A DNA stretch of 64,000 nt from Parafrankia irregularis (GCF_001536285.1 NZ_FAOZ01000014.1:62001-126000); one strand, 5' to 3'; counted from the first letter of the stretch, positions 44,171 to 53,926 are shown. Numbers and translations are program-made. Notes: generated from the letters alone by a model not told the origin.

Positions 44171-46099
44171 TCAGGCGGGCGGGTCCGGCGGTCGGGGCAT
44201 CATCCGCACGATGCCGAGATCCGCCGCGGCGAGCACCACCGGCATGTTGAGCACGACGGCTCGGCTGCGGTCCTGATCTTCCGCGGAGAGGCTCTCCCAC
44301 TCGATGAGTGACGGGTGGGAGCCGTCCTGTTCGGTGGGCCCGAACCGCATCCCGCGGCTCTCCCGCTCGCGCCGCCACCTCAGGTGCTCCTCGGGAGCCA
44401 GCTGTTCCACCTCCTCGTCGGTGAAGACGAACTCCGGATCATGCTCCCCCAGGGGCACCAGCATCCAGTTCCGCCGGCGCAGGACCTCGCTGTAGCCGAT
44501 CGCCTGTGCCCGGTTCGAGGCCTGGAGATCAGGGGCCAGCTCCGCCCACGGGCGCAGACCGCGCCGTGAGCCGATCTGCGCGCCCGCGGCGAGCTCCTTC
44601 GTGAGGTACTTCTCATGGATGATCTGAGCGAAGTTCTCGATGAGATCGTTGGCTCCGGGGTCGAGCGGCAGCGCCTCGTCGTTCACGGCGAAGAACCGCA
44701 GCCCACCGCCGACGTTGTCCAGCAGCCCACCATCGCCGGCCGGGTCAGTCTCGTCGGTGGGTGGCTCACGCGGGCCGAACACGTCCTCGAAGCTGCGTTG
44801 GCGCCCCGTCCGCACGACGATCCTGGTGCGGTTGACGCCGAGGCTGCCGGCACCGACCGCGCGGACCACCTCGAGACCGCGCAGCAGCGCCTCCTCCTCC
44901 TCCCGATGGCAGACGTACACGAACTCGGGTGGTGTCGGTGGCTCGCCCGGCGCGCGGCTGATCAGGACGAGTTCGGGGGGGACGTCACCGGAGGCGCTGT
45001 CGTGACACAGCAGCGTGACCCGGCCGAGCGCGGGCTCACGTGAGCGCATCGCGGCGGCCCTGACGGACGCGTCCGGTGCGCACAGCACGATGCGCAGCAA
45101 CGGGCCGCCGGCCGGGCTGTTGTCCCGCCACCGCCGCGCGAGCTCCATGACGACGGCCTGCCCGAGGCCCGAGGTGCCCAGGACGACCAGGTGCGGCGGA
45201 TCGTGCGGTGCGGTGTCGTCGTGCCCCGGCCGGGACCAGGCCGGGGCGTTGCTGTTGAGCAGGGAATGCGCGCCGAGGACCTCGACCGCGAAGAAGTCGA
45301 GCCGGAAGCCCGGGTCGCCCTCCAGCCCGATCCACCGAGCGCGCAGGTGCGGGAGCAACGACAGGTCTCCGACCTGGGCGAGGCAGCGCAGTGGGTTGTC
45401 CGCCCGGGCGTCGGTGAACCGGCGGAACCGGGCGCGGGTGCGCCCGGCCCGCAGGACCGCCCGGGCGGTGAGGGTGACGGCCAGGTTGGAGGCGGTGTCG
45501 GCGAGGCAGCTGTAGATGACGTCGGCACGCGCGACCCCGGCCCCCTGAAGCACGAGCAGTTCGGCCGGATCCCCGTTGATGCGGAGCAGGTTCGGGGGGC
45601 GCTCGGCGTCCGGGTACTCGCGTTCGGCGTCCTCGGCGACCAGCACCACCCGCCTGGACCCCACCAGCTTGTCCACCAGCGCCGACGCCGTCGGGCCGCT
45701 ACCGCAGACGACGACGTGCCGGCGGGCGTGCCGGGCCCGGAACTGCTCGAACCGGTGCGCGAAAAGGGTGCTGGCCGCGTCGGCGACGCCCACCGCGGTG
45801 GCCAGCGGCGCCAGGAAGCGGGCAACCTCCAGCGCGGGAGGGAACTGCCCGCCGCCCTCGAACATCGTCCCGTCCGCGAGGAACAGGGTTGACGCGAAGA
45901 AGACCACGTTGGTCCACGTGAAACTTTCCGGCGTGGCCGCGAAGTGCTGGTAGGTACCGATGAGGCTCAGCGCCAGCGCGATGAGCCCCAGCACCACGAA
46001 CATGCTGAGCAGATGGCGGCGCAGCCACCGGAGCATCCGGCCGATCCGGCTCACGGGCCCGAACAGGAACGCGGGGTCGAGCCTCATACCCCGCGTCAC
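44171..46099 (-). CDS. Two-TM, double-RCK (TrkA_N), RyR-domain channel-like protein
   Basis: A 642-aa protein. Helix 1 is near residues 30-50 (LLSMFVVLGLIALALSLIG), a pore-loop-like stretch (FTWTNVVFFASTLFLADGTMF, 60-80) and helix 2 near 92-112 follow, as in two-TM ion channels. Two Rossmann NAD-binding domains come next: HVVVCGSGPTASALVDKL at about 126 and HLVVLGTSGLGQAVVMEL at about 300. Residues 484-620 form a RyR domain (IIHEKYL, RPWAELAPDLQASNRAQA, EEHLRWRRERESRGMRFG), a module shared with ryanodine receptors. It probably conducts ions under nucleotide control. The PP2C gene ends 13 nt upstream: one operon. Confidence 0.8.
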   Translation of the reverse strand: MTRGMRLDPAFLFGPVSRIGRMLRWLRRHLLSMFVVLGLIALALSLIGTYQHFAATPESFTWTNVVFFASTLFLADGTMFEGGGQFPPALEVARFLAPLATAVGVADAASTLFAHRFEQFRARHARRHVVVCGSGPTASALVDKLVGSRRVVLVAEDAEREYPDAERPPNLLRINGDPAELLVLQGAGVARADVIYSCLADTASNLAVTLTARAVLRAGRTRARFRRFTDARADNPLRCLAQVGDLSLLPHLRARWIGLEGDPGFRLDFFAVEVLGAHSLLNSNAPAWSRPGHDDTAPHDPPHLVVLGTSGLGQAVVMELARRWRDNSPAGGPLLRIVLCAPDASVRAAAMRSREPALGRVTLLCHDSASGDVPPELVLISRAPGEPPTPPEFVYVCHREEEEALLRGLEVVRAVGAGSLGVNRTRIVVRTGRQRSFEDVFGPREPPTDETDPAGDGGLLDNVGGGLRFFAVNDEALPLDPGANDLIENFAQIIHEKYLTKELAAGAQIGSRRGLRPWAELAPDLQASNRAQAIGYSEVLRRRNWMLVPLGEHDPEFVFTDEEVEQLAPEEHLRWRRERESRGMRFGPTEQDGSHPSLIEWESLSAEDQDRSRAVVLNMPVVLAAADLGIVRMMPRPPDPPA

Positions 46100-46112
46100 C
46101 CGCGGCGGGTCG

Positions 46113-47846
46113 TCACCGTGACGACGGCTCCGACACGAGGTCGGCGACCACGATCGTCGTGTCGTCTCGAGCGCCGGCGATCAGTGCGGCCTCGACGAGG
46201 GCGTCCGCGGCCTTCTCCGGTGGCTCGGCGCCGAGTTCGGTCATGAGCCCGAGCAGTTGCTCCGGGGTCATGACCTTCGTGATGCCGTCGCTGGCGAGAA
46301 TCACCCGGTCGCCCGCGCGCACCGGCTCGTGCAGAAGATCCGCCTCGATCTGGTCGGCGAGGCCGATCGCGTTGAGCAGCGGGCCGTTCTTGATCGCGTG
46401 CGGCGTCGTGATCTGGTGTGGGCGCCCCTTCTGCGGCTGCAGCCAGACCGAGCTGTCACCGACGTGGGCGATGAACAGGGTCTCGCCGGTCGACTGCTGC
46501 CGCCCGAGGATGACGACGTCGAGCGTGCAGGCCATGCCCCGCCAGGCCGGCTCCTCCCGCGGCTTCTCCCGGACGACCTGGTTGGCCCGCGCGATGGCCT
46601 GACGCAGGCCGTCAACCGGGTCCCGGGCGTACTGGGGGCGGAAGCCCGCGACGGTGGTGACCGCGAGCGTGGACGCGATCTGGCCCGCGGCCTCGCCGCC
46701 GACGCCGTCCGCCACCGCCAGCAGGCCGTCCGAGACGACCCAGGCGTCCTCGTTCGGGCCGCCACGTTTGCCGCGCCTGGAACGCCCGGCCGCGGCGAGG
46801 CGCAGCGCCGGCGTCGTGGTCTGGGCCGGTTCGGCCGCGACGATGCCAGCCTCGCCTGATTCGGGCGAGGTGCCCTCCGCCTCAGCCTGCGCCTGCGGAT
46901 GAGCCTGCAGCGGAGGCAGCAGGGGTGGGGCGGGCGGTGCCGGTGCGTGGCTCGAGCCCCAGCTCGGCGCATGCTCCGGGCTTACGGGAACCCGCCTGGT
47001 CTGCGCGGCCGCGGGATCGGGGTAGGACCCCGGCCCGGGGTACCCCGGGCCTGAGCTCCCCGCATGCCCCGCATCGGAGTACCCCGCGTGTGTGGGTGGC
47101 TCGGGGATCGGGAAGCCTCCGGTGGCCGGCCCCCGGCCCTCCTGCGCCGTCGACAGCCGGTAGGCGGAGTCGTCGACGTCGCTGTGGTGCGGGCGGCCGC
47201 TGGGAGGCGGGGTCCACCCGGTGGCGTCCGGGTCCCGGCTGTCGTTCATGTAGGTGTCCCTGCTGCCTGAGTCGAATCCGCCCGTGGCGTGCGGTGGGTA
47301 CACGCCACCGATATTGTGACCCGCGTCCTCGCGGTCATCCGCCGTGGTCGTGGCCGTGTCGGTTTCATCGCCCAGGTCGGGCTCGTTCAGGCTGCTGACC
47401 CGGGTGGCGTCCGTGTCGACCCACTCGTTCCATCCGGTAGCGTCATCCCACGCCGAGAGGGTGGCCTCGCCCGAGTCCGCGGCGTCCTCGCCGCCGGTCG
47501 TCTCGGCCGCGTTGTAGCCCGGTGCGGCCGGTCCACCCGCGACAGGCCCGCCCGCGACAGGCCCGCCCGCAGCGGCCGGAGCGGAGAACCCCGGAACCAT
47601 GCCGTCCGGGTCATCCGTGGCATCCGGGCCGCTCGGCTCGCCCGGTGGCTCCGGGCTTGGTTGCTCCCGCAACGGGATGGCCCCCGGCCGTGACCGGCGT
47701 GTCTCCAGCGTCCGCCGGCGCCCGGCGTCGGCCCCGGTGCGCGGGGCCCGACTGGAGAGCACAACAAAGACAACGGCGCCCACAAGAAGCACCACAATGA
47801 GCATGATCGGTACCAGTGAGCTACCCATGGCCTCCGTCCCCGCCAC
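46113..47846 (-). CDS. Membrane-anchored PP2C-type Ser/Thr phosphatase
   Basis: A 577-aa protein phosphatase. A transmembrane helix at about 13-31 (IMLIVVLLVGAVVFVVLSS) is followed by 300 residues of disordered Gly/Pro/Asp-rich linker. The catalytic PP2C domain covers 345-570 and keeps the metal-binding motifs: GGPNEDAWV, LLAVADGVGGEAAG, FIAHVGDSSVWL, VILASDGITKV and GARDDTTIVV. It is intracellular by topology. It is encoded immediately before the RyR-domain channel, so the channel or an associated kinase substrate is the likely target. A 16-bp inverted repeat at 47904 lies 58 bp upstream of its start. Confidence 0.88.
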   Translation of the reverse strand: MAGTEAMGSSLVPIMLIVVLLVGAVVFVVLSSRAPRTGADAGRRRTLETRRSRPGAIPLREQPSPEPPGEPSGPDATDDPDGMVPGFSAPAAAGGPVAGGPVAGGPAAPGYNAAETTGGEDAADSGEATLSAWDDATGWNEWVDTDATRVSSLNEPDLGDETDTATTTADDREDAGHNIGGVYPPHATGGFDSGSRDTYMNDSRDPDATGWTPPPSGRPHHSDVDDSAYRLSTAQEGRGPATGGFPIPEPPTHAGYSDAGHAGSSGPGYPGPGSYPDPAAAQTRRVPVSPEHAPSWGSSHAPAPPAPPLLPPLQAHPQAQAEAEGTSPESGEAGIVAAEPAQTTTPALRLAAAGRSRRGKRGGPNEDAWVVSDGLLAVADGVGGEAAGQIASTLAVTTVAGFRPQYARDPVDGLRQAIARANQVVREKPREEPAWRGMACTLDVVILGRQQSTGETLFIAHVGDSSVWLQPQKGRPHQITTPHAIKNGPLLNAIGLADQIEADLLHEPVRAGDRVILASDGITKVMTPEQLLGLMTELGAEPPEKAADALVEAALIAGARDDTTIVVADLVSEPSSR

Positions 47847-47903
47847 GCCAACCCGATCACGCTATAGGACGTGTCGGTAGCAGTCCCCATACATAACCAA
47901 AGG

Positions 47904-47919
47904 CGTCTACTCGTAGACG
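47904..47919. promoter_or_regulatory. 16-bp inverted repeat upstream of the PP2C gene
   Basis: CGTCTAC-TC-GTAGACG, perfect 7-bp arms, 58 bp before the PP2C start. Candidate operator for the PP2C/RyR operon; possible regulators include the TetR protein encoded upstream. Confidence 0.5.
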
Positions 47920-48070
47920 ATGGGGTCTGTGTCATGACTCCGACAAAAGTCCGTCCCGACCCGCTCGGCACCGTTCGCGCGAGCAGGTGGACGTGATAGC
48001 GGGGTCTGGCCGGGGTGATTCGGGTGTCGGGTAGCTGTCCGGGGCGCCCGAAGGTCATACGGTCATGCGG

Positions 48071-48694
48071 TCAGACGGCAGGGGCGCCGGGACGGACGTC
48101 GGGGGCGGGTTCCAGTGCGGCCAGCCGGCGCTCCAGCAGCCGCACGAGCTCGCCGTGGTCCAGCTCCGCCGGGTCGAACAGGTGCTGCAGTGCCAGCCCG
48201 TCGCAGAACGCCAGCAGGGCACGCGCCTCGTCGCCCGGCCGCAGATCGGCGCGGATCTCACCGGCGTGCTGGCCGGCCGTGATCACCTCGGCGAGGATGG
48301 TCCGCAGCTCGCGATAGGCATCCCTGGGGAAGGCGCGCAGCATCTCGCTCGCCAGTACCCGGCTGACGAAGCCGTACCAGACCAGCAGCTCGTCACGGCG
48401 GGCCTCGTCGAGCGGAAGCAGCCCGGTGAGTGCAGCCCGCAGGACGGTGCGTGGCGGGGCGTCGGCGGCGATGTCCGCGAACCGGCGCCGGTAGGCGTCG
48501 GAACTGGCCTGGAAGGCCACGGCGAGGATCTCGTCCTTGGAGTCGAAGTAGTGGGCGAGCACGCCCGTCGACCAGCCTGACTCGGCGGCGACCCGGCGCA
48601 CCGTGACCGCGTCGATCCCCTCACGGGCCACAAGACGGAGCACGGCGGCGCCGATCTCGGCCCGCCGCTGCTCGTGATCTATGGCCCGAGGCAC
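48071..48694 (-). CDS. TetR-family transcriptional regulator
   Basis: A 207-aa repressor. The N-terminal TetR helix-turn-helix is clear: RRAEIGAAVLRLVAREGIDAVTVRRVAAESGWSTGVLAHYFDSKDEIL (about residues 10-57). The C-terminal ligand domain resembles BetI-like subfamily members (TetR_C_6). GTG 48694 is the start. It is divergent from a small membrane protein gene 81 bp away, whose promoter it may repress; the perfect palindrome CGGACGTCCG at 48722 is a candidate operator. Confidence 0.85.
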   Translation of the reverse strand: MPRAIDHEQRRAEIGAAVLRLVAREGIDAVTVRRVAAESGWSTGVLAHYFDSKDEILAVAFQASSDAYRRRFADIAADAPPRTVLRAALTGLLPLDEARRDELLVWYGFVSRVLASEMLRAFPRDAYRELRTILAEVITAGQHAGEIRADLRPGDEARALLAFCDGLALQHLFDPAELDHGELVRLLERRLAALEPAPDVRPGAPAV

Positions 48695-48721
48695 AGTCCG
48701 AGTCTACCCAGGGATTTATTT

Positions 48722-48731
48722 CGGACGTCCG
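48722..48731. promoter_or_regulatory. CGGACGTCCG palindrome between TetR and membrane protein genes
   Basis: A 10-bp perfect palindrome in the 81-bp divergent spacer, where the operator of a TetR regulator would be expected. Longer symmetry is weak. Confidence 0.4.
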
Positions 48732-48775
48732 TGTTACAACGGAGGGAGGGTTCTCGCCGAGGAGGTGTGGTGCAC

Positions 48776-49330
48776 ATGCTCGTCGCGGTACTGGTCGGCT
48801 GCGAGATCGGATTCTGGCTTCTGCTGGCGGGCGGTCTGTTGGCCAGGTACGTCCTGCGCCGGCAACGGCTGTCGGCCGCACTGCTCCTCAGCGTGCCGCT
48901 GGTGGACGTCGTGCTGCTCGCCGCGACCGTCATGGACCTGCGGGGCGGGGCCGACGCCACGTTCGTCCACGGGCTCTCAGCGGGTTATCTCGGCTTCTCG
49001 GTCGCCTTCGGGCACAGCATGGTCCGCTGGGCCGACAGGCGGGTGGCGCACCGCCTCGGAGCGGGCCCGCCGGTACCGAAGCCCGCTCCACGCGGCACCC
49101 GGGAACGGCTCCGGTACGAGTGGCGTGAGTTCGGCAAGGCCGCTGTGGCGTGGGCCGTGGCCTGCGGGCTGCTCGCGCTGATGATGGTGCTGGTGGGCGG
49201 CGCCGGTGCCGGTAGCAGTGACACCGCCGAGCTTGGGGCCTGGATCGTCCGGCTCACCGTTGTCCTGGTGGTCTGGTTCGTCGGCTGGCCGGGATGGGAG
49301 TCGGTGCGGATGGCCGTCCGCCGGACCTGA
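48776..49330 (+). CDS. Small integral membrane protein of unknown function
   Basis: A 184-aa protein with about five helices (MLVAVLVGCEIGFWLLLAGGLLARY, LLLSVPLVDVVLLAATVMDL, then LSAGYLGFSVAFGHSMV, and two late helices). AGGAGGTG ends 8 nt before ATG 48776, which decides the start over GTG codons just upstream. No family name is assigned. It is divergent from the TetR gene, the usual arrangement for an efflux or stress-response target, but it does not look like a known exporter. Confidence 0.7.
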   Translation: MLVAVLVGCEIGFWLLLAGGLLARYVLRRQRLSAALLLSVPLVDVVLLAATVMDLRGGADATFVHGLSAGYLGFSVAFGHSMVRWADRRVAHRLGAGPPVPKPAPRGTRERLRYEWREFGKAAVAWAVACGLLALMMVLVGGAGAGSSDTAELGAWIVRLTVVLVVWFVGWPGWESVRMAVRRT

Positions 49331-49430
49331 GCGCGGCGCCTCGGCCTCCTGCCCCGGACATCGCTTTTCTCCCCGCTCCCGCCTCTGTCCTGCCCTTTTC
49401 CGGTATCTGAAGGGGCGAAAGGCGAAGAGA

Positions 49431-49463
49431 TGGGGATTTTGGCTACAACGGCCAAAATCCTCA
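49431..49463. repeat. Dispersed palindrome copy 3
   Basis: Arms TGGGGATTTTGGC and GCCAAAATCCTCA (one mismatch) around loop tacaacg, followed by gattttcgag. A shorter member of the palindrome family. Confidence 0.75.
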
Positions 49464-49490
49464 GATTTTCGAGCTCGGGCGTCGAGCGGG

Positions 49491-49545
49491 GGACAAGACC
49501 TGAGGATTGTGGTCGCGGGAACGACGAAAATCATCAGGGCTTCGG
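49491..49545. repeat. Dispersed palindrome copy 4
   Basis: Left arm TGAGGATTGTGGTCG, loop cgggaa, right arm CGACGAAAATCATCA, with family flanks ggacaagacc and gggcttcggg. Three mismatches between arms. Confidence 0.8.
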
Positions 49546-49635
49546 GCTTCGGGCTGCCGGTGCCGCTGCTGCTGCCGCCAGGCAAGGCTGTGGTGGCGTG
49601 GCGTGGCGGGTACCGATGGCGCTGTCCGGCCAGCC

Positions 49636-51258
49636 CTAGACTCCGTCCAGCGCGGGCGACCAGGGTCCGTCGGCATCGCCGCGGGGGCGGACCAGGGTGA
49701 ACGTGTCGAAGGGGACGGGCTCGGCCGTGGACGAGTCGTAGACCGTCACCACGATCCGGGTTGTCCCGCCCGGGGTGCCCGGATCAACCTCGAAGCCGGC
49801 GAAGGCGTAGGGGTGGTCCGGGAAGCGTGCGGCGAGCCACGGTGCGGACTCCATCTCCCGGATCGCCGGGTGATGCCGTTGGCCGGGTGCGGGGTCGCGC
49901 ACGCCGACCACCACCTGGCAGGCCGGTGGATCGAACAGCTCGTGGGCGGACGGCGTCGACGAGCCGCCCGTACCGACGAGCAGGTGCACGGCCCCGGCCG
50001 AGGTGTCGATCGTGATGGCGCCGTTCTCGGTGGTGGTGGCAGCTGGTACGGGGCGGGGTGTCCGGGTCGGTGTCCCCTCGATGACGCCTCGCAGCGGGTG
50101 GGTGCGTTCGTAATGATGCTCGTGCCCGGACAGCACCAGATCGACGCCGTACTGGTCGAACAGGGGCAGCCACTCCTCGCGCAGCCCCAGGTCGGCGCCG
50201 TTGTGGTGGGCGGCGGTGGAGATCGCCGGCTGGTGCGCGACGGCGACGATCCAGTCGACGTCCCGGTCGGCGCGGGCCTGTTTCAGCTCCCGCTCCAGCC
50301 ACGCGGTCTGCCGGCCGGAGCTGTACCCGTGCAGGTAGACCCGGCCGGCGTCCTGGTAGCAGACGTCGTCGCCGCTGAGCACGACGAATCGGACGCCGCC
50401 GACGGTGAACGCATACCAGAGGCCGTCGAGGTAGGGCTCGTCGTCGTTGCTCGGTAGCTGGAAGTACGTCTGGTAGGCGGCCAGGCCGAGCGCACCGTTG
50501 CCGCGCTCGATCTCGTGGTTGCCGGCGCTTGGCATCCAGGGGCGGCGGTGGGCGGAGGCACTGATCATCTCGAACCAGCCCGACCAGGCGACCGGTGGGA
50601 CGGCGTTGACGTTCGCGTAGGCCAGGTCGCCGTTGACCAGGGTGAACAGGGGCGCCACGCGCTCGATCCCGGCCACCAGCGTCGCCGAGGCCGCGGTGCC
50701 GAACGGGTCCTCGGGGTGATCCGTGCCGTGGTCTCCGAAACAGGTGAAGGAGAACGCCGTCCGGCCGCTGGGGGCGGTACGAAAGGAGGAACCGCCCAGC
50801 TCGAGCAGCCGACCGGAGCCGCGGTGCCGGAACGGGGCGTTGCCCGGTACCCGCATCGAGATCTCGTAGCGGTACTCGGTGTCGGGTTCCAGGCCTTCGA
50901 GCAGCGCGTGATGGGCGAAGATCTCCTGGCGGGTCACCGCGTCGGTGTACGAGCGGGTGACAGCGTCGACCTTGATGCCGGTGCCGGCGGCAGTGTCTGT
51001 GCCGGCCGCAGTGTCTGTGCCGGCGGCAGCGTCTGTGTCTGTGGCGGTGGCGGCGTCCGTCGCGGTGGCGGTGTTGTCGATGGGCGCCGGCCGCAGGCGG
51101 ACCTCGGGTCGCAGCACGGGTGACCTGGTGATCCAGGAGACGATCATCGAGCTGGCCGGATCGGGACCGAAGGTTAGGTGTACGCCGTGCCTGGCCAGCC
51201 CGTCGGACTGTCGGCGCGGCGCTGCGGACTGGTCTTCGTCCTGGTGGCGGCGAGGCAT
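49636..51258 (-). CDS. Purple-acid-phosphatase-like metallophosphoesterase
   Basis: A 540-aa calcineurin-fold phosphatase with an N-terminal fibronectin-III-like domain of the purple acid phosphatase family. Metal-binding motifs run in order: CFGDHG, LVNGDLAYANVN, SAGNHEIE, VAVAHQPAI, and SGHEHHYERTH. An Ala/Thr/Asp repeat (TDTAAGTDTAAGT, DNA 50995-51075) interrupts the N-terminal domain. No signal peptide is obvious, so location is unclear. ATG 51258 is the likely start; an in-frame ATG 78 bp upstream is less likely because it overlaps the terminator hairpin. Substrate unknown. Confidence 0.82.
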   Translation of the reverse strand: MPRRHQDEDQSAAPRRQSDGLARHGVHLTFGPDPASSMIVSWITRSPVLRPEVRLRPAPIDNTATATDAATATDTDAAAGTDTAAGTDTAAGTGIKVDAVTRSYTDAVTRQEIFAHHALLEGLEPDTEYRYEISMRVPGNAPFRHRGSGRLLELGGSSFRTAPSGRTAFSFTCFGDHGTDHPEDPFGTAASATLVAGIERVAPLFTLVNGDLAYANVNAVPPVAWSGWFEMISASAHRRPWMPSAGNHEIERGNGALGLAAYQTYFQLPSNDDEPYLDGLWYAFTVGGVRFVVLSGDDVCYQDAGRVYLHGYSSGRQTAWLERELKQARADRDVDWIVAVAHQPAISTAAHHNGADLGLREEWLPLFDQYGVDLVLSGHEHHYERTHPLRGVIEGTPTRTPRPVPAATTTENGAITIDTSAGAVHLLVGTGGSSTPSAHELFDPPACQVVVGVRDPAPGQRHHPAIREMESAPWLAARFPDHPYAFAGFEVDPGTPGGTTRIVVTVYDSSTAEPVPFDTFTLVRPRGDADGPWSPALDGV

Positions 51259-51309
51259 GACTTCCGATGCGGGTCGATGGCGAGCCGGTGCGGTGTGCGG
51301 TGAACATGC

Positions 51310-51346
51310 CGAAGGGCGGTTACGCGTGACGCGCAACCGCCCTTCG
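51310..51346. terminator. Hairpin between the metallophosphatase and clpC genes
   Basis: Perfect 12-bp arms CGAAGGGCGGTT and AACCGCCCTTCG with a 13-nt loop. It lies 52 bp upstream of the metallophosphatase start and, with the next hairpin, isolates it from clpC read-through. Confidence 0.75.
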
Positions 51347-51376
51347 AACAGGTCTGGCGGTGGTGTGCGCCGGTCG

Positions 51377-51408
51377 GTGTGACCGACAGCCTGAACTGTC
51401 GGTCACAC
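51377..51408 (-). terminator. Hairpin terminator of clpC
   Basis: Perfect 13-bp arms GTGTGACCGACAG and CTGTCGGTCACAC with loop cctgaa, starting 14 nt after the clpC stop on the minus strand. Confidence 0.8.
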
Positions 51409-51421
51409 TACCGGCACAGTG

Positions 51422-53926
51422 TCACTCGCTGGACTTGGCCAGGTCGATCGGCGGGGCGTCCGGCACCGAGTTCGGCTTCGGCTCGCCACGGAAGACGAAC
51501 TTCGCCTCCTCGCCTTCGCCCTCGACGTCGCCGACGACGATCTCGCCGGGACGCAGCGTCCCGTAGAGGATCTTCTCGGACAGGACGTCCTCGATCTCCC
51601 GCTGGATCGTCCGGCGCAGCGGCCGGGCGCCCAGCACCGGGTCGTAACCGCGCTTGGCGAGCAGGGCCTTGGCGGCGGGAGTGAGCTCCAGCGCCATGTC
51701 CTTGTTCTTCAGCTGCGAGTCGACGCGGGCCAGCATGAGGTCGACGATCTGGATGATCTCGTTCTCGGAGAGCTGGTGGAAGACGATGATGTCGTCGATC
51801 CGGTTCAGGAACTCAGGCCGGAAGTGCTGCTTGAGCTCGTCCTGGACCTTCGCCTTCATCCGCTCGTAGTCGATCGCGCCCTGACCGGTCGCGAAGCCGA
51901 TGCCGGGGCCCTTGGAGATGTCCCGGGTGCCCAGGTTCGACGTCATGATCAGGACGGTGTTCTTGAAGTCGACCAGCCGGCCCTGGGAGTCGGTCAGGCG
52001 ACCGTCCTCCAGGATCTGCAGGAGCGTGTTGAAGACGTCCGGGTGGGCCTTCTCGACCTCGTCGAACAGGACCACGGAGAACGGCTTGCGCCGGACCCGC
52101 TCGGTGAGCTGGCCACCCTCCTCGTACCCGACGTAGCCGGGCGGGGAGCCCACCAGCCGCGAGACGGTGTGCTTCTCCATGTACTCGGACATGTCGAGCT
52201 GGATCAGCGCGTCCTCGTCGCCGAAGAGGAACTCCGCCAGCGTCTTCGACAGCTCGGTCTTACCGACACCGGACGGGCCGGCGAAGATGAACGAGCCACC
52301 GGGGCGCTTCGGGTCCTTCAGCCCGGCGCGGGTACGCCGGATCGCCTGCGAGACGGCCTTGATCGCCTGCTCCTGGCCGATGACGCGCTTGTGCAGCTCG
52401 TCTTCCATGCGCAGGAGGCGGGCGGTCTCCTCCTCGGTGAGCTTGAAGACGGGGATGCCGGTCCAGATCGCGAGGACCTCCGCGATCTCCTCGTCGCCGA
52501 CCTCGGCGACGACGTCCATGTCCCCGGCCTTCCACTCCTTCTCCCGCTTGGCCTTCTCGGCCAGCAGGGTCTTCTCCTTGTCGCGCAGCGACGCGGCCTT
52601 CTCGAAGTCCTGCGCGTCGATCGCGGACTCCTTGTCCCGGCGGACGTTCGCGATGCGCTCGTCGAACTCGCGCAGGTCCGGCGGAGCGGTCATCCGGCGG
52701 ATGCGCATCCGGGACCCGGCCTCGTCGATCAGGTCGATCGCCTTGTCCGGCAGGAACCGGTCGGAGATGTAGCGGTCGGCCAGGGAGGCCGCGGCCACGA
52801 GGGCGGCGTCGGTGATCGAGACGCGGTGGTGCGCCTCGTACCGGTCGCGCAGGCCCTTGAGGATCTCGATGGTGTGCGCCACCGACGGCTCCGCCACCTG
52901 GATGGGCTGGAAGCGCCGCTCCAGGGCGGCGTCCTTCTCCAGGTGCTTGCGGTACTCGTCCAGGGTGGTCGCGCCGATCGTCTGCAGCTCGCCGCGCGCC
53001 AGCATCGGCTTGAGGATGGAGGCGGCGTCGATCGCGCCCTCGGCGGCACCCGCGCCGACGAGCGTGTGGAGCTCGTCGATGAACAGGATGATGTCGCCGC
53101 GGGTGCGGATCTCCTTGAGGACCTTCTTCAGCCGCTCCTCGAAGTCACCGCGGTAGCGGGACCCGGCGACGAGAGCGCCGAGGTCGAGGGTGTAGAGCTG
53201 CTTGTCCTTCAGGGTCTCGGGCACCTCGCCCTTGACGATCGCCTGCGCCAGCCCCTCGACGACGGCCGTCTTGCCGACGCCGGGCTCGCCGATGAGGACC
53301 GGGTTGTTCTTCGTCCGGCGCGACAGCACCTGCATGACGCGCTCGATCTCCTTCTCGCGCCCGATGACCGGGTCGAGCTTGGACTCACGAGCGGCCGCGG
53401 TGAGGTTGCGGCCGAACTGGTCGAGGACCAGCGAGGTCGACGGCGTGCCCTCGGCCGGGGCCCCGGCGGTGGCCGGGTCGCCCTTGCCCTGGTAGCCGGA
53501 CAGGAGCTGGATGACCTGCTGGCGGACCCGGTTGAGGTCCGCGCCGAGCTTGACCAGCACCTGGGCGGCGACACCCTCGCCCTCACGGATGAGGCCGAGC
53601 AGGATGTGCTCGGTGCCGATGTAGTTGTGGCCGAGTTGCAGAGCCTCGCGCAGGGACAGCTCAAGGACCTTCTTGGCCCGGGGCGTGAACGGGATGTGCC
53701 CGCTCGGCGCCTGCTGACCCTGACCGATGATCTCTTCGACCTGCGACCGCACACCCTCGAGCGAGATCCCGAGCGACTCGAGGGCCTTAGCAGCGACGCC
53801 CTCGCCCTCGTGGATCAGGCCGAGCAGGATGTGCTCGGTCCCGATGTAGTTGTGGTTGAGCATCCTGGCTTCTTCCTGAGCCAGGACGACGACCCGACGT
53901 GCCCGGTCGGTGAACCTCTCGAACAT
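51422..53926 (-). CDS. clpC: ClpC, AAA+ unfoldase of the Clp protease
   Basis: An 834-aa HSP100 chaperone that unfolds substrates and feeds them to the ClpP protease. Residues 1-145 hold two Clp_N repeats; AAA1 Walker [11 protein letters not shown] is near 215, with Walker B FIDELHTL; a UVR-type coiled middle domain (about 415-460) follows; AAA2 Walker [13 protein letters not shown] is near 555; the ClpP-docking loop GIGF and the D2-small domain end the protein. ATG 53926 follows GAAGGAG by 5 nt. It is a single-gene unit bounded by a terminator hairpin. Usually essential in actinobacteria. Confidence 0.98.
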   Translation of the reverse strand: MFERFTDRARRVVVLAQEEARMLNHNYIGTEHILLGLIHEGEGVAAKALESLGISLEGVRSQVEEIIGQGQQAPSGHIPFTPRAKKVLELSLREALQLGHNYIGTEHILLGLIREGEGVAAQVLVKLGADLNRVRQQVIQLLSGYQGKGDPATAGAPAEGTPSTSLVLDQFGRNLTAAARESKLDPVIGREKEIERVMQVLSRRTKNNPVLIGEPGVGKTAVVEGLAQAIVKGEVPETLKDKQLYTLDLGALVAGSRYRGDFEERLKKVLKEIRTRGDIILFIDELHTLVGAGAAEGAIDAASILKPMLARGELQTIGATTLDEYRKHLEKDAALERRFQPIQVAEPSVAHTIEILKGLRDRYEAHHRVSITDAALVAAASLADRYISDRFLPDKAIDLIDEAGSRMRIRRMTAPPDLREFDERIANVRRDKESAIDAQDFEKAASLRDKEKTLLAEKAKREKEWKAGDMDVVAEVGDEEIAEVLAIWTGIPVFKLTEEETARLLRMEDELHKRVIGQEQAIKAVSQAIRRTRAGLKDPKRPGGSFIFAGPSGVGKTELSKTLAEFLFGDEDALIQLDMSEYMEKHTVSRLVGSPPGYVGYEEGGQLTERVRRKPFSVVLFDEVEKAHPDVFNTLLQILEDGRLTDSQGRLVDFKNTVLIMTSNLGTRDISKGPGIGFATGQGAIDYERMKAKVQDELKQHFRPEFLNRIDDIIVFHQLSENEIIQIVDLMLARVDSQLKNKDMALELTPAAKALLAKRGYDPVLGARPLRRTIQREIEDVLSEKILYGTLRPGEIVVGDVEGEGEEAKFVFRGEPKPNSVPDAPPIDLAKSSE

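Larger units (their letters stand above)
49331..49635. other. Convergent intergenic region with two palindrome copies
   Basis: About 305 bp between the membrane protein and metallophosphatase genes, which converge. It carries dispersed palindrome copies 3 and 4. No gene seen. Confidence 0.7.
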
